Positions 9,129 through 19,000 of a stretch of 64,000 nt of DNA are shown piece after piece (position 1 is the first letter of the stretch; every line of letters starts with the position of its first letter). Source of the DNA: Massilia sp. PDC64 (lineage in GTDB: Bacteria > Pseudomonadota > Gammaproteobacteria > Burkholderiales > Burkholderiaceae_D); assembly GCF_900101265.1 (NCBI RefSeq), contig NZ_FMZS01000002.1, forward strand, positions 434,001-498,000. The letters run 5' to 3'. The position numbers were made by a program, and so were the translations under genes. The notes under the pieces are model-generated. The model did no database searches and was not told where the DNA came from. It was given only the letters and a program-made list of their open reading frames with translations.

Positions 9129-9589
9129 CGCACGCCGTTGATGTAGAAGGTCGGGGTGCCGGTCGCGCCGTCGTGGTGGGCGCGTTCGGCATCGGCCTGC
9201 ACGCGCGCGCGGTGGCGGCGTTCCAGCACGTCGGCGCGGAAGCGTTCGATGTCGAGATCGATGCTTTCCGCCAGCACGGCAAGGTCCTGCTTGTCGAACA
9301 CCTGGCGCTGCTGCTCGTACAGCGCGTCGTGCATCTCCCAGAACCGGTCCTGGCTGCCGGCGGCCTCGGCCGCTTCCGACGCCAGCTCGGCCAGCGGGTG
9401 CAGGTGTGCCAGCGGCAGGTGGCGGTAGACCAGGCGGATGCCGCCGAACTGCTGGTCAAGCTCGCGCAGCGCGAAGTGGGCGCGGGCACTGTACGGGCAC
9501 TGGAAGTCCGCGTATTCGATCACCGTCAGCGCGGCATCCGCCGGGCCGCGCACGTGTTCGTCGTTGCCGATCTCGTCAACTCGTTTCAT
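9065..9589 (-). CDS. DsbA-fold thioredoxin-like protein with single active-site Cys
   Basis: 174 residues, no signal peptide. [20 protein letters not shown] (about residues 24-43) is the thioredoxin-fold active-site region of the DsbA/FrnE-like group, but CXXC is replaced by C31-P-Y-S34. [15 protein letters not shown] supplies the cis-Pro loop. With one cysteine it cannot make the usual active-site disulfide; a monothiol, glutathione-dependent or structural role is possible. A good ribosome site (GAGGAG) precedes the ATG at 9589. The 3' end overlaps the convergent hppA 3' end by 64 bp. Confidence 0.85.
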   Translation of the reverse strand: MKRVDEIGNDEHVRGPADAALTVIEYADFQCPYSARAHFALRELDQQFGGIRLVYRHLPLAHLHPLAELASEAAEAAGSQDRFWEMHDALYEQQRQVFDKQDLAVLAESIDLDIERFRADVLERRHRARVQADAERAHHDGATGTPTFYINGVRYRGDSDRASLESALSEALGR

Positions 9590-9789
9590 CGATCTCTCCT
9601 CGTCGCGTCATGGGCGCCCATGATGCCATGGCATGCAGAATTGTGTAGTAAATTTTCACCTGGAAAGAAGATAGGTGTAAAAACAAAACAGATGGCGACG
9701 AGTTAGGCTCCGTTGCGGTACAGTAGCGTCATTAGCGGTTTTGTTTATTGAACAAGCTGCGCCAGCTTACTAACCAAATGGAGAAAACC

Positions 9790-9987
9790 ATGACGACCAA
9801 TCTTGGACGAAAGGGCGTAGCCGACGACCTCGGCCTCGATCCCGCCACCCCCGCACGGCAGGACAGCATGCAGCAGGCCGACGGCGCCGACCGCGCCGAA
9901 CTGCAGCGCGCATTGCTGGTCTACGGCATGGCCGGCGCACTGGGCGCCGAGCACGCACGCAGCGCCATGAACGAGACGCGCGCCTGA
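9790..9987 (+). CDS. Small hypothetical protein
   Basis: 65 residues starting MTTNLGRKGVADDLGLDPAT, rich in Ala, Asp and Gln, with no membrane segment or known motif. The ATG at 9790 is preceded by GGAGA at about 5 bp, which favours it over in-frame TTG 9748 and ATG 9778. An intrinsic terminator 22 bp downstream supports an expressed unit. I do not recognise the family. Confidence 0.6.
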   Translation: MTTNLGRKGVADDLGLDPATPARQDSMQQADGADRAELQRALLVYGMAGALGAEHARSAMNETRA

Positions 9988-10009
9988 CGGCGTCACGTCG
10001 ACCGACGAA

Positions 10010-10032
10010 CGGGACCGCGAGGTCCCGTTTTT
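10010..10032 (+). terminator. Intrinsic terminator between convergent genes
   Basis: Stem CGGGACC/GGTCCCG (10010-10016 with 10021-10027), loop GCGA, then T5 from 10028. It ends the small gene at 9790 and lies just beyond the stop of the convergent acetyl-CoA hydrolase. Confidence 0.85.
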
Positions 10033-10035
10033 ATT

Positions 10036-11334
10036 TCAGAACACGCACATGCGATCCGCTTCCTCGCGCAGCCACGGCCGGAAGTCCGGATGCGCGATGG
10101 CAATCAGCGCCTGCGCGCGCTGCTTGGCCGACTTGCCGCGCAATTGCGCCACGCCCCATTCCGTGACGACGTAGTTGACGTCGTTCTTGCTCGTCGTCGC
10201 GTGTGTGCCGGGCGACAGGGTCGGCACAATGCGCGAGACGGTGCCGTCCTTCGCCGTGGACGGCAGCACGATGAACGACTTGCCGCCGCGCGAACGGTTC
10301 GCGGCGCGCACGAAGTCCACCTGGCCGCCCGTGCCGGAGTAGGGCAGGTGGCCGATGCTCTCGCTGCCGCACTGGCCGAGCAGGTCGACCTGCAGGCTCG
10401 CGTTGATCGACACGAGCTTGTCGTTCTGCCCCGCGATGTACGGATCGTTCGTGAAGTTCGACGGATGCATTTCCAGCATCGGGTTGTGGTGCATGAAGTC
10501 GTACAGGCGGCGCGAGCCGAGCGCGAACGTCGCCACCATCTTCCCCGGCAACAGGGTCTTGCGGCAGTTGTTGACGGCGCCCGCTTCCACGAGTTTTAAA
10601 ATACCATCGCCGATCATTTCCGTGTGGATGCCGAGGTCGCGCTTGTCCGTCAGTTGCATGACGACGGCGTCCGGAATGCCGCCGTAGCCGATCTGCAAGG
10701 TGGACCCATCCTCGATGTGCTCGGCCACGAGACGGCCGATCGCTTCCTGCACGGGGCCGATGTGCGGGAGGCCCACTTCCATGATCGGGTCCTCGCTTTC
10801 GACCAGTGCCGTGACCTGCGAGATGTGCACGTGGCACTGGCCGTGCGTGAACGGGACGTGCGGATTCACTTCCAGCACGACGGCGCGCGCCTTCGCGACG
10901 GCCGCCATCGTGTAATCCGTGCCGAGGCTGAGCGCGAAGTGGCCGGAGGCGCTCATCGGCGACGCCATCGCGAACACGACGTCCGCCGGCATCAGGCCCC
11001 GTTCGATCAGCATCGGGATCTCGGAAAAATAATTCGGGATGAAGTCGCACCAGCCGCCCTGGCCACCTGCGCGCGACGCCCCGCCGAAGAACAGCGCCGC
11101 GTGACGCACGTGGGGCCGGCACTCGGGGGCGAAATAGCCGTACTTGCGCATCGCGAGGATCTGCGCGACCTGCACGTCGTGGAAGCCCCGGCATTCCTGC
11201 GACAGCGCGTGCAGCAGGGTGGGCGGTTCGCCGACACCGGTCGGCACGACGATCATGTCGCCGTCGCGGACGTGGTTGAGGGCATCGAAGGCGCTGCCGC
11301 GTTTGGCGCGATACATCTCCTGCATCGTCTGCAT
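10036..11334 (-). CDS. Acetyl-CoA hydrolase / CoA-transferase family protein
   Basis: 432 residues from the ATG at 11334, chosen because AGGAG lies 6 bp upstream; the longer open frame has no such site. Two CoA-transferase halves are visible. The C-terminal half holds INASLQVDLLGQCGSESIG, where Glu325 aligns with the catalytic Glu that forms the glutamyl-CoA thioester in 4-hydroxybutyrate-type CoA-transferases. YSGTGGQVDFVRAANRSRGG and VVTEWGVAQLRGKS are the other signatures. It either transfers CoA between acyl groups or hydrolyses acetyl-CoA; the acceptor cannot be read from sequence. The gene stands alone on the minus strand. Confidence 0.88.
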   Translation of the reverse strand: MQTMQEMYRAKRGSAFDALNHVRDGDMIVVPTGVGEPPTLLHALSQECRGFHDVQVAQILAMRKYGYFAPECRPHVRHAALFFGGASRAGGQGGWCDFIPNYFSEIPMLIERGLMPADVVFAMASPMSASGHFALSLGTDYTMAAVAKARAVVLEVNPHVPFTHGQCHVHISQVTALVESEDPIMEVGLPHIGPVQEAIGRLVAEHIEDGSTLQIGYGGIPDAVVMQLTDKRDLGIHTEMIGDGILKLVEAGAVNNCRKTLLPGKMVATFALGSRRLYDFMHHNPMLEMHPSNFTNDPYIAGQNDKLVSINASLQVDLLGQCGSESIGHLPYSGTGGQVDFVRAANRSRGGKSFIVLPSTAKDGTVSRIVPTLSPGTHATTSKNDVNYVVTEWGVAQLRGKSAKQRAQALIAIAHPDFRPWLREEADRMCVF

Positions 11335-11491
11335 GGTCGTCTCCTGTGTGTTTTTGTTTGTAAAACATGCACTCTGGCAGCTTAACAGCGTGGGGCAGGA
11401 AACTGACGCGCACCTGACACTCATCTGACGCACAGCAGCGCGCCCACAACGCGCCGTGCAGCCGATAATGGAACGCGAGGAGTGACCGATC

Positions 11492-12109
11492 ATGGAACCG
11501 AAACGATATGTACTGACCGCATGGGCGCTGCTGGCCTGGACGTGCGTGGCGCACGCGCAGAACGCCGCCACGCAGCACCAGGCCCAGCGTACGGACCAGG
11601 CGAACCGCGACGCCGCCGTGGCCGACGAGGCGAGCACGGTCAAACCGGCGCGCACGCCGCCGCCCGCGCCGCTGAGCTATGGCCCGGTGCTGAACCCGCG
11701 CGCGCAACAGGGCGCGGACGCCGTCCGCAAGGACCCGGCCGAGGTGCACGACGAAGCGGACACGTTGGCGCGGCAGGCCCCGCCGCGGGAGAAGCAACTC
11801 ACCGACAAACAGCTCGAGGAACTGCGCCGCCGTGCGGCGCGCCGTCACCCGGCGTGGCAGGGGGAGGGCGCGATGGCGCCGCGGCCGCTGCGGTCCGGCG
11901 AAGTGCCGCCCGCCACGGCCGCTGTCCCGATCCCCCCGCCGGCGACGGCGCCGCAGCCGACTGTACCCAGCACCACCGTCATTCGCGGCTGCCAAGGCAT
12001 TGTCTGCACGGATGGGGCCGGTAATACGTTCAACGCGGGCGGTAATGCCGGCGTCAGCAGCACCGGCCGCGCCTGTGCGCGGAACGGCACCACGGTCACT
12101 TGTTTTTGA
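11492..12109 (+). CDS. Secreted hypothetical protein with Cys-containing C-terminus
   Basis: 205 residues. A signal peptide is likely (TAWALLAWTCVAHA followed by QNAATQ). The middle is rich in Ala, Pro, Gln and charged residues and looks disordered, with PPPAPLSYGPVLNPRAQQGA and a second proline-rich stretch near residue 140. The last 40 residues are ordered-looking and contain four Cys (GCQGIVCTDG, RACARNGTTVTCF), suggesting two disulfides in the periplasm. GAGGAG lies upstream of the ATG. I do not recognise a named family. Confidence 0.7.
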   Translation: MEPKRYVLTAWALLAWTCVAHAQNAATQHQAQRTDQANRDAAVADEASTVKPARTPPPAPLSYGPVLNPRAQQGADAVRKDPAEVHDEADTLARQAPPREKQLTDKQLEELRRRAARRHPAWQGEGAMAPRPLRSGEVPPATAAVPIPPPATAPQPTVPSTTVIRGCQGIVCTDGAGNTFNAGGNAGVSSTGRACARNGTTVTCF

Positions 12110-12146
12110 CGTAACGCCCCAAACCCCGCTAGAATCCGCTGGTTGA

Positions 12147-12160
12147 CGTTTACGTAAACG
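12147..12160. promoter_or_regulatory. Palindromic operator candidate upstream of the SDR gene
   Basis: CGTTTACGTAAACG is a perfect 14 bp palindrome 32 bp before the dehydrogenase start, abutting a TTGACG (12143-12148) that could be a -35. It resembles the ACGT-core sites I recall for MerR-type regulators of acyl-CoA catabolism (LiuR group); that match is from memory and unverified. Confidence 0.5.
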
Positions 12161-12191
12161 GAAATTTCAGCAGATAACGAAAGGGAGACAG

Positions 12192-12956
12192 ATGCAAATC
12201 CAGAATCATGTGTTCATCGTGACGGGCGGCGCTTCGGGCCTGGGCGCGGCCACCGCGCGCACCATCGTGGAAGCGGGCGGCAAGGTCGTGCTGGCCGACG
12301 TGCAGCAGGAAGCCGGCGCGGCGCTGGCCGCCGAACTGGGCGCGGGTGCCCGTTTCGTGAAATGCGACGTGACGTCGGAAGCGGACGGCCAGGCCGTCGT
12401 GGCGGCGGCCCTCGAACTGGGCAGCCTGCGCGGCCTCGTCAACTGCGCCGGCGTCGCGCCGGCCATCAAGACGGTCGGCAAGGACGGCCCGCATCCGCTG
12501 GACGCTTTCCAGCGTGCCATCAACATCAACCTCGTCGGCACCTTCAACATGTGCCGCCTGGCGGCCGATGCGATGGGCAGGGAAGAGGCGCTGGAACACG
12601 GCGAGCGCGGCGTCATCATCAACACGGCATCCGTCGCCGCGTTCGACGGCCAGATCGGCCAGGCCGCGTATGGCGCATCGAAGGCGGGCGTGGCCGGCAT
12701 GACGTTGCCGATGGCGCGCGACCTGTCGCGCAGCGGCATCCGCGTGATGACGATCGCACCGGGCATCTTCGAGACGCCGATGCTGATGGGCATGCCGCAG
12801 GAAGTGCGCGATTCGCTGGGCAAGATGGTGCCGTTCCCGCCGCGTCTCGGCATGCCGCGCGAGTATGCGCACCTGGCGAAGACCATCATCGAAAACGTCA
12901 TGCTGAACGGCGAGACGATCCGCCTGGACGGCGCCATCCGCATGCAGCCGAAGTGA
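12192..12956 (+). CDS. SDR-family 3-hydroxyacyl-CoA dehydrogenase (type II-like)
   Basis: 254 residues. NAD(H)-dependent short-chain dehydrogenase. TGGASGLG at 11-18 binds the dinucleotide, and ADV near 35-37 fits NAD preference. NCAG is near 84. The catalytic set is Ser147, Tyr160 and Lys164 ([11 protein letters not shown]). [20 protein letters not shown] is characteristic of the HSD17B10/3-hydroxy-2-methylacyl-CoA dehydrogenase group, so a role in fatty-acid or isoleucine degradation is likely. AGGGAGA precedes the ATG. A palindrome upstream may be its operator. Confidence 0.88.
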   Translation: MQIQNHVFIVTGGASGLGAATARTIVEAGGKVVLADVQQEAGAALAAELGAGARFVKCDVTSEADGQAVVAAALELGSLRGLVNCAGVAPAIKTVGKDGPHPLDAFQRAININLVGTFNMCRLAADAMGREEALEHGERGVIINTASVAAFDGQIGQAAYGASKAGVAGMTLPMARDLSRSGIRVMTIAPGIFETPMLMGMPQEVRDSLGKMVPFPPRLGMPREYAHLAKTIIENVMLNGETIRLDGAIRMQPK

Positions 12957-13018
12957 GCACTCAGTGAGTGATTAGGCGATTTCGGTTACGATGCCCTCTG
13001 GTATTTCCGGAGAATCGT

Positions 13019-14812
13019 ATGACCAAGAAGTTGCTCGCCCTCGCTATGGGCGGCGTATTGACCGCCGCCCTCAATCCCGTCGCCGCACTCGCCCAGGACA
13101 CCTCGTCGCTGCAGCAAGCCCCCGAGGCTGCCAGCGGCTACGCCGAGAAGGCCGGCTGGACCGCCCGCAAGTACATGGTGGCGGCCGCGAATCCGCTGGC
13201 CGTCGAGGCGGGCTACGAGATGCTGAAGCAGGGCGGCACGGCGATCGACGCGGCCATCGCGACGCAGCTGGTGCTCACGCTCGTCGAGCCGCAATCGTCC
13301 GGCATCGGCGGCGGTGCGTTCTTGATGTACTACGACGGCAAGAAGGTGCAGGCGTTCGACGGCCGCGAGACGGCGCCGTCGAAGGCGGACGAGCATCTGT
13401 TCCAGCGTCCGGACGGCACGCCGATGTCGCGGACCGAAGGCATCGTGGGCGGCCGGTCGACGGGCGCGCCGGGCGTGCTGCGCATGCTGGCGCTGGCCCA
13501 CCGCCAGCACGGCAAGCTGGCGTGGAAGACCTTGTTCCAGCCAGCGATCCGCCTGTCGGAACAGGGTTTCGCCGTCAGCCCGCGGCTGAACGCCTTGCTG
13601 GCCGAGGACCGGTACCTGCGCAACGACCCGACGGCGCGCGCCTACTTCTACGCGCCGGACGGCAAGCCGTGGCCCGTCGGCCACGTCCTGAAGAATCCCG
13701 AACTGGCGCGCACCCTGCGCGAACTGGCCGCCGGCGGCGCCGAGGTCTTTTACACGGGCCGCATCGCGCGCGATATCGAGGCGAAAGTCAGGAGCCACCC
13801 GACGAATCCGGGCCTGCTCACCGCGGCCGACATCGCGGCGTATCAACCGAAGCTGCGCGAGCCGGTCTGCAACGACTACCGCGCGTACACGGTGTGCGGC
13901 ATGCCGCCGCCGTCGTCGGGCGGCATCGCCGTCGCGCAGATGCTCGGCATGTTCGAGACGCGCGACATGAAAGCGCTGGCGCCCGCGAACGGCATCCCCG
14001 GTGCCGATGCCGTGCACGTGTTCTCGGAAGTGGGCCGCCTCGCGTATGCGGACCGCGACCGCTACGCCGCCGACACGGATTTCGTCCCGCTGCCGGGCCG
14101 CGGCGTGCCCGCGCTGCTGGACAAGGACTATCTCAGGCAGCGCGCGAGCCTGATCGGCCAACGTTCGATGGGCAAGGCGCCGGCCGGCCATCCGCCCGGC
14201 GTGGAGATGGCGTGGCACTGGGGCCTGGACAATTCGATCGAGGCGCATTCGACGTCGCACATCGTCGCGGTCGATCCGTACGGCGCCGGGCTGTCGATGA
14301 CGACGAGCGTCGAGGATGCGTTCGGGTCGCGCCAGATGGTCGACGGTTTCATCCTCAACAACCAGCTCACCGATTTCTCGTTCGATGCGCGCGACGCGAA
14401 CGGCCCCATCGCCAACCGTGTGGAACCGGGCAAGCGCCCGCGCAGCGCGATGAGCCCCACGATCGTGTTCGACAAGAAGACCGGGCGTTTCGTGGAAGCG
14501 GTGGGTTCGCCGGGCGGTCCCCTCATCATCAACTACGTGGCCAAGGTCCTCGTCGGCACGCTCGACTGGGGCCTCGACATGCAGCAGGCGATCTCGCTGC
14601 CGAACTTCGGCAGCCGCAACGGCCCGACGGAGCTGGAGGCCGGGCGCTTCCCCCTGTCCGAGGTGAAAGCGCTCGAGGCGCGCGGCCACAACGTGCGCGT
14701 GTTCGAGCAGACGTCCGGCCTGCAGGGCATCGCGCGCATGGAGATCCACGGCGTGCCGTTGTGGTTCGGCGGCGCCGACCCGCGCCGCGAGGGTGTTGCA
14801 AAAGGTGACTAA
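13019..14812 (+). CDS. ggt: Gamma-glutamyltransferase (periplasmic)
   Basis: 597 residues from the ATG at 13019, which has a signal peptide (LLALAMGGVLTAALNPVAAL, then AQ). The proenzyme cleaves itself before a Thr nucleophile, here Thr412 in HSTSHIVAVDPYGAGLSMTT. The small-subunit blocks GFILNNQLTDFSF, RPRSAMSPTIVF and VGSPGGPLIINYV are present. It hydrolyses or transfers gamma-glutamyl groups, chiefly from glutathione, in the periplasm. Length and order are normal for the family. A CGGAGAA ribosome site precedes the start. Confidence 0.95.
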   Translation: MTKKLLALAMGGVLTAALNPVAALAQDTSSLQQAPEAASGYAEKAGWTARKYMVAAANPLAVEAGYEMLKQGGTAIDAAIATQLVLTLVEPQSSGIGGGAFLMYYDGKKVQAFDGRETAPSKADEHLFQRPDGTPMSRTEGIVGGRSTGAPGVLRMLALAHRQHGKLAWKTLFQPAIRLSEQGFAVSPRLNALLAEDRYLRNDPTARAYFYAPDGKPWPVGHVLKNPELARTLRELAAGGAEVFYTGRIARDIEAKVRSHPTNPGLLTAADIAAYQPKLREPVCNDYRAYTVCGMPPPSSGGIAVAQMLGMFETRDMKALAPANGIPGADAVHVFSEVGRLAYADRDRYAADTDFVPLPGRGVPALLDKDYLRQRASLIGQRSMGKAPAGHPPGVEMAWHWGLDNSIEAHSTSHIVAVDPYGAGLSMTTSVEDAFGSRQMVDGFILNNQLTDFSFDARDANGPIANRVEPGKRPRSAMSPTIVFDKKTGRFVEAVGSPGGPLIINYVAKVLVGTLDWGLDMQQAISLPNFGSRNGPTELEAGRFPLSEVKALEARGHNVRVFEQTSGLQGIARMEIHGVPLWFGGADPRREGVAKGD

Positions 14813-14883
14813 AAGTCGTTTTTCTTGTTGGCTGAGAAACAATTATTCCCCTCAAGGTCAGCAGAGTTTGCTAATCTTGCTCT

Positions 14884-16053
14884 GTGGATATTGAATGTAA
14901 AACGGGTTTGATCCTCAGCGGTGGCGGCGCGCGCGCGGCCTACCAGGCGGGGGTTCTGCAAGCGATCTCCCGCATCCTGGGGGAGGCGGGCTGGCCCGCT
15001 GCGCGCAACCCGTTCGCGATCATCTGCGGCACGTCGGCCGGCGCCCTCAACGCGGCCGGGCTGGCCTGCCGCGCCGACGACTTCGGCGACGCCGTCGACC
15101 AGCTGGCGGACGTGTGGGAGGGCATCGATGTCACGCAGGTCTACCGCGCCGATTCCTTGGGCGTGCTGCGCTCCGGCGCGCGCTGGCTGTCGCTGCTCTC
15201 GTTCGGGTGGATGCTGCGCCAGTGGCATGCGGCGCCGCCAACTTCGCTGCTCGACAACACGCCGCTCGTGGGCCTGCTGCACCACATGCTCGACCTGCCG
15301 CGCCTGGACGCGGCGCTCGCCAGCGGCTGCCTGGACGCCCTCGCGGTCACGGCGTCCTCGTACAGCGGCGGCCAGCACATCACGTTCTACCAGAGCGAAC
15401 GCGAGATCGCGCCGTGGAAGCGGCACCAGCGCGTCGCGCTGCAGGGACAGATCGGTGTCGACCACCTGCTCGCGTCGAGCGCCCTGCCGTTCATCTTTCC
15501 CGCTGTGCCGCTGTACCTGGACGGCCACCTGGAATTCTGCGGCGACGGTTCGATGCGCCAGCTGGCGCCGATCGCGCCCGCGATCCACCTGGGCGCGCGC
15601 CGCGTGCTCGTCGTGGGAGCGGGGCGCATGAACGAGACCGTGAACCACCTGCCGGCGCAAGTGCGCTATCCGAGCCTGGCGCAGATCGCCGGCCACGCGT
15701 TGTCGTCGATCTTCCTGGACGGCCTCGCGATGGACATCGAGCGCCTGCAGCGCGTCAACGAGACGCTGTCCATGCTGCCGGAGGAGGCGCTCGCGAAGAC
15801 GCCGCTGCGCCGCATCGAACTGCTCGCGATCGTGCCGTCGGAACGCCTGGACGACATCGCCGCGCGCCACACGCACAACCTGCCGGGCCCCGTGCGTAAC
15901 TTGCTGGGCGGGATCGGCGCGACCGAGCGGCGCGGCGCCGCGCTCGCGTCCTATCTGCTGTTCGAAGGCGGCTACACGCGCGAACTGATGGCGCTGGGCC
16001 AGCGCGACACCTACGCCCGGCGCGCCGACGTACTGGAGTTTTTCGAAGCATGA
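14884..16053 (+). CDS. Patatin-like phospholipase
   Basis: 389 residues starting at GTG 14884. SGGGARAAYQAG (12-23) is the oxyanion-hole loop, CGTSAGALNA holds the nucleophile Ser51, and FCGDGSM holds the catalytic Asp221, giving a complete Ser-Asp dyad. No signal peptide, so probably cytoplasmic or peripheral at the inner membrane. The substrate is presumably a phospholipid or acyl ester. It overlaps the next gene by 4 bp (ATGA), linking it to the sensor kinase. No clear ribosome site was found for the GTG. Confidence 0.9.
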   Translation: MDIECKTGLILSGGGARAAYQAGVLQAISRILGEAGWPAARNPFAIICGTSAGALNAAGLACRADDFGDAVDQLADVWEGIDVTQVYRADSLGVLRSGARWLSLLSFGWMLRQWHAAPPTSLLDNTPLVGLLHHMLDLPRLDAALASGCLDALAVTASSYSGGQHITFYQSEREIAPWKRHQRVALQGQIGVDHLLASSALPFIFPAVPLYLDGHLEFCGDGSMRQLAPIAPAIHLGARRVLVVGAGRMNETVNHLPAQVRYPSLAQIAGHALSSIFLDGLAMDIERLQRVNETLSMLPEEALAKTPLRRIELLAIVPSERLDDIAARHTHNLPGPVRNLLGGIGATERRGAALASYLLFEGGYTRELMALGQRDTYARRADVLEFFEA

Positions 16054-19000
16054 AACGATGCCTGTTCCTGGTCCTCGCGCTGTTGTGGACCGTTGTCGTC
16101 CATGCGGCGCCGAACCCGACCCTGCGTTTCGAGCACCTGTCGGTGGACGACGGCCTGGCGCAGGAATCCGTGCTGTCCATCGTCCAGGACCCGGACGGCT
16201 TCATGTGGTTCGGCACCCAGTCCGGCCTGTCGCGCTACGACGGCTACCGCTTTACGAACTTCCGCAACGTCGTCGGCGATCCGAAGACACTCGCCAACAA
16301 CTGGGTGCGCGTGCTGTACGTCGACCGCAAGGGCCGGCTGTGGATCGGCACGGACGGCGGGCTCGATCGCTACGAACCGAAGACGGGCACGTTCACCCAC
16401 TTCCTGCCGGACGAACCGGCCAAGCGGGGCAACGGCAACCGCCACATCCGCGCGATCCTGGACGACGGCAAGGAAGGGCTGTGGCTCGCGACGGCCGACG
16501 GCCTGCAGCACTTCGACATCGCGACCGGCCGCTTCGACACGTGGCACCACGTGCCGGGCGTGCCGGACAGCCTCGCGTCGGACAAGCTGACGGCCCTCGC
16601 GCGCGGGCGCGACGGCCGCCTGTGGATCGGCACCGCGGCGGGCCTGGACAGCCTCGATCCGGAGCGGATGCATTTCCGCCACCACCCGTCGCCGCGCGGC
16701 GGCAAGTACGACTTCGTCCAGACACTGATGGTCGACGCGGGCCAGGGCCTGTGGGTCGGCAGCATGGGCGGCCTGGAACGCCTGCCGCTCGGACCGAAGG
16801 GCGAGATGCGCACCTTCGGCCCCGACGACGGCATGCCGCCCGGCGAGATCAGCGTGTTGTACGAGGATGCCGAGCGCCAGGTCTGGGTCGGCTCGCACGA
16901 CCGGGGCCTGTACCGCTGGCTGCCCGCGCTGGGCCGGTTCGAGCGCCATCCGCACCGCATCACGGACAGCTACAGCCTCGGCGACAACCAGGTCACGGCG
17001 CTGTACGGCGACCGCGTGGGCACGTTCTGGGTCGGCACGTGGTACGGCGGCGTGTCGCGCGCGGACATGGGCAGCGGCGGTTTCGCGCGCATCGTGCGCG
17101 GCGACGACACGCCGCTCGCGCTGGAAGACAACAAGGTGCGCGGCATCGTCGGGGAGGGCAGCGGCAAGCTGTGGCTCGCCACGAACGGCGGCCTGCACCT
17201 GTTCGACCCGGCGACCGGTGCGGACCAGGCGTGGCGCCTCGCGTCCGCCGAAGGGGGACTGACGGGCGACGCGATGGCGACGTCGGTGGCGCTCGGCCGC
17301 GACGGCACCGTGTGGGTCGGCACGCGCAACGGCCTCGCGCACTTCGACCCGAAGACGGGGAAGTTCACGCGGCGCGCGCTGTCCGCGGACGACGTCGACG
17401 CCAACTACGTGCGCAACGTGCACGTCACGCGCGACGGCACCATCTGGGCCGCGAGCCGCGGCGGCCTGCACCGCATCGCGCCGGACGGCAGGCAGACGAC
17501 GTACCAGCACGACCCGACGGCGGCCGCGAGCCTCGCCGACAACATCGTGCGCCCGATGCTGGAAGACCGCCACGGCCGCTTCTGGGTCGGCACGTTCGAC
17601 GGCCTGGACCTGCTGGACCGCGCCACCGGCAAGTTCCGCCACTTCCGCCACGATCCGGACGATCCCACTAGCCTGTCGCACGACGAGGTGCACTACCTGC
17701 TGGAAGACCGGCGCGGCGACCTGTGGGTCGGCACGGCCGTGGGCCTGAACCGCATGGTCATCGGCACGGACGGCACGCCGCGCTTCCAGCGCTACACGGT
17801 GCGCGACGGCATGGCGGACGACGTCGTCGCGGCGATGCAGGAAGACCTCGACGGCTTCATCTGGGTGTCCAGTTCGAGCGGCCTGCACCGGCTCGACCCG
17901 TCCAGCGGCGCCTGGCGCAACTACAACGCGACCGACGGCACGATCGAGGGCGCCTACTTCGACGCGTCCGCGCTGCGCGTGGCGGACGGCACGCTCTACT
18001 TCGGCGGCAACAACGGGATCACCGCGTTCAATCCGCGCGCGCTGCACGACAACCTGATCGCGCCGCGCGCCGTCATCACGGGCCTGCAGATCTTCGGCCA
18101 GCCATGGCAGGACGTCCGTCCGGGCATGCTGCCGGGCCCCATCGAACGGCTGTCCGGCATCACGCTCACGCCGCAGGATTCCGTGTTCTCGCTGGAGTTC
18201 TCGGCGCTGCACTTCGCCGCACCGGGCCGCAACCGCTTCGCCTATCGCCTCGTCGGTTTCGACCAGGACTGGATCGGCGTCGACGCCGGCAAGCGCTTCG
18301 CCACGTACACGAACCTGGATCCGGGCAGCTACACGTTCCAGGTGCGCGCGGCGAACAAGGACGGCGTCTGGAGCGATGCGGCGGCGACGCTGGAAGTGAC
18401 CGTGCTGCCGCCGTACTGGAAGACGTGGTGGTTCCGCACCCTGTGCGCGCTGGTGGTGATCGGCTGCGGCTACGGCGCGTACCGCATCCGCGTGGACGTC
18501 CTGCGCCGCCAGAAGGCCATGCTGGAGCAGCAGGTCAGCGCGCGCACGGAGCGGATCGAACAGCAGAACCGACTGCTGGAACGCCAGACCGAGGAGCTGC
18601 GCGAGCAGGAACGCCAGGTGCGGCGCCGCACGAACGAGCTGGCGCTCGCCAACGACGCGCTGCAGGAAAACGAGGAGCGCCTGTACCAGGCCAAGCAGCG
18701 CGCGGAAGACGCCACGCGCCAGAAGTCCGAATTCCTCGCCAACATGAGCCACGAGATGCGCACCCCGCTGGCCGGCGTGATCGGCATGCTGGGCTTCGCG
18801 CTGCGCGACACGGGGCTGAAGGAATCCACGCGCGAACAGATCCTGCGCGGCCAGGCGAACGCGCAGTCGCTGCTGGCGATCATCAACGACCTGCTCGACT
18901 TTTCCAAGATCGAGGCGGGCAAGCTGACCATCGAGAACATCGACTTCGCGCTGGACGAAGCGATTTCCCATGTGGCCACCTTGTTCGAGGAACAGGCCGG

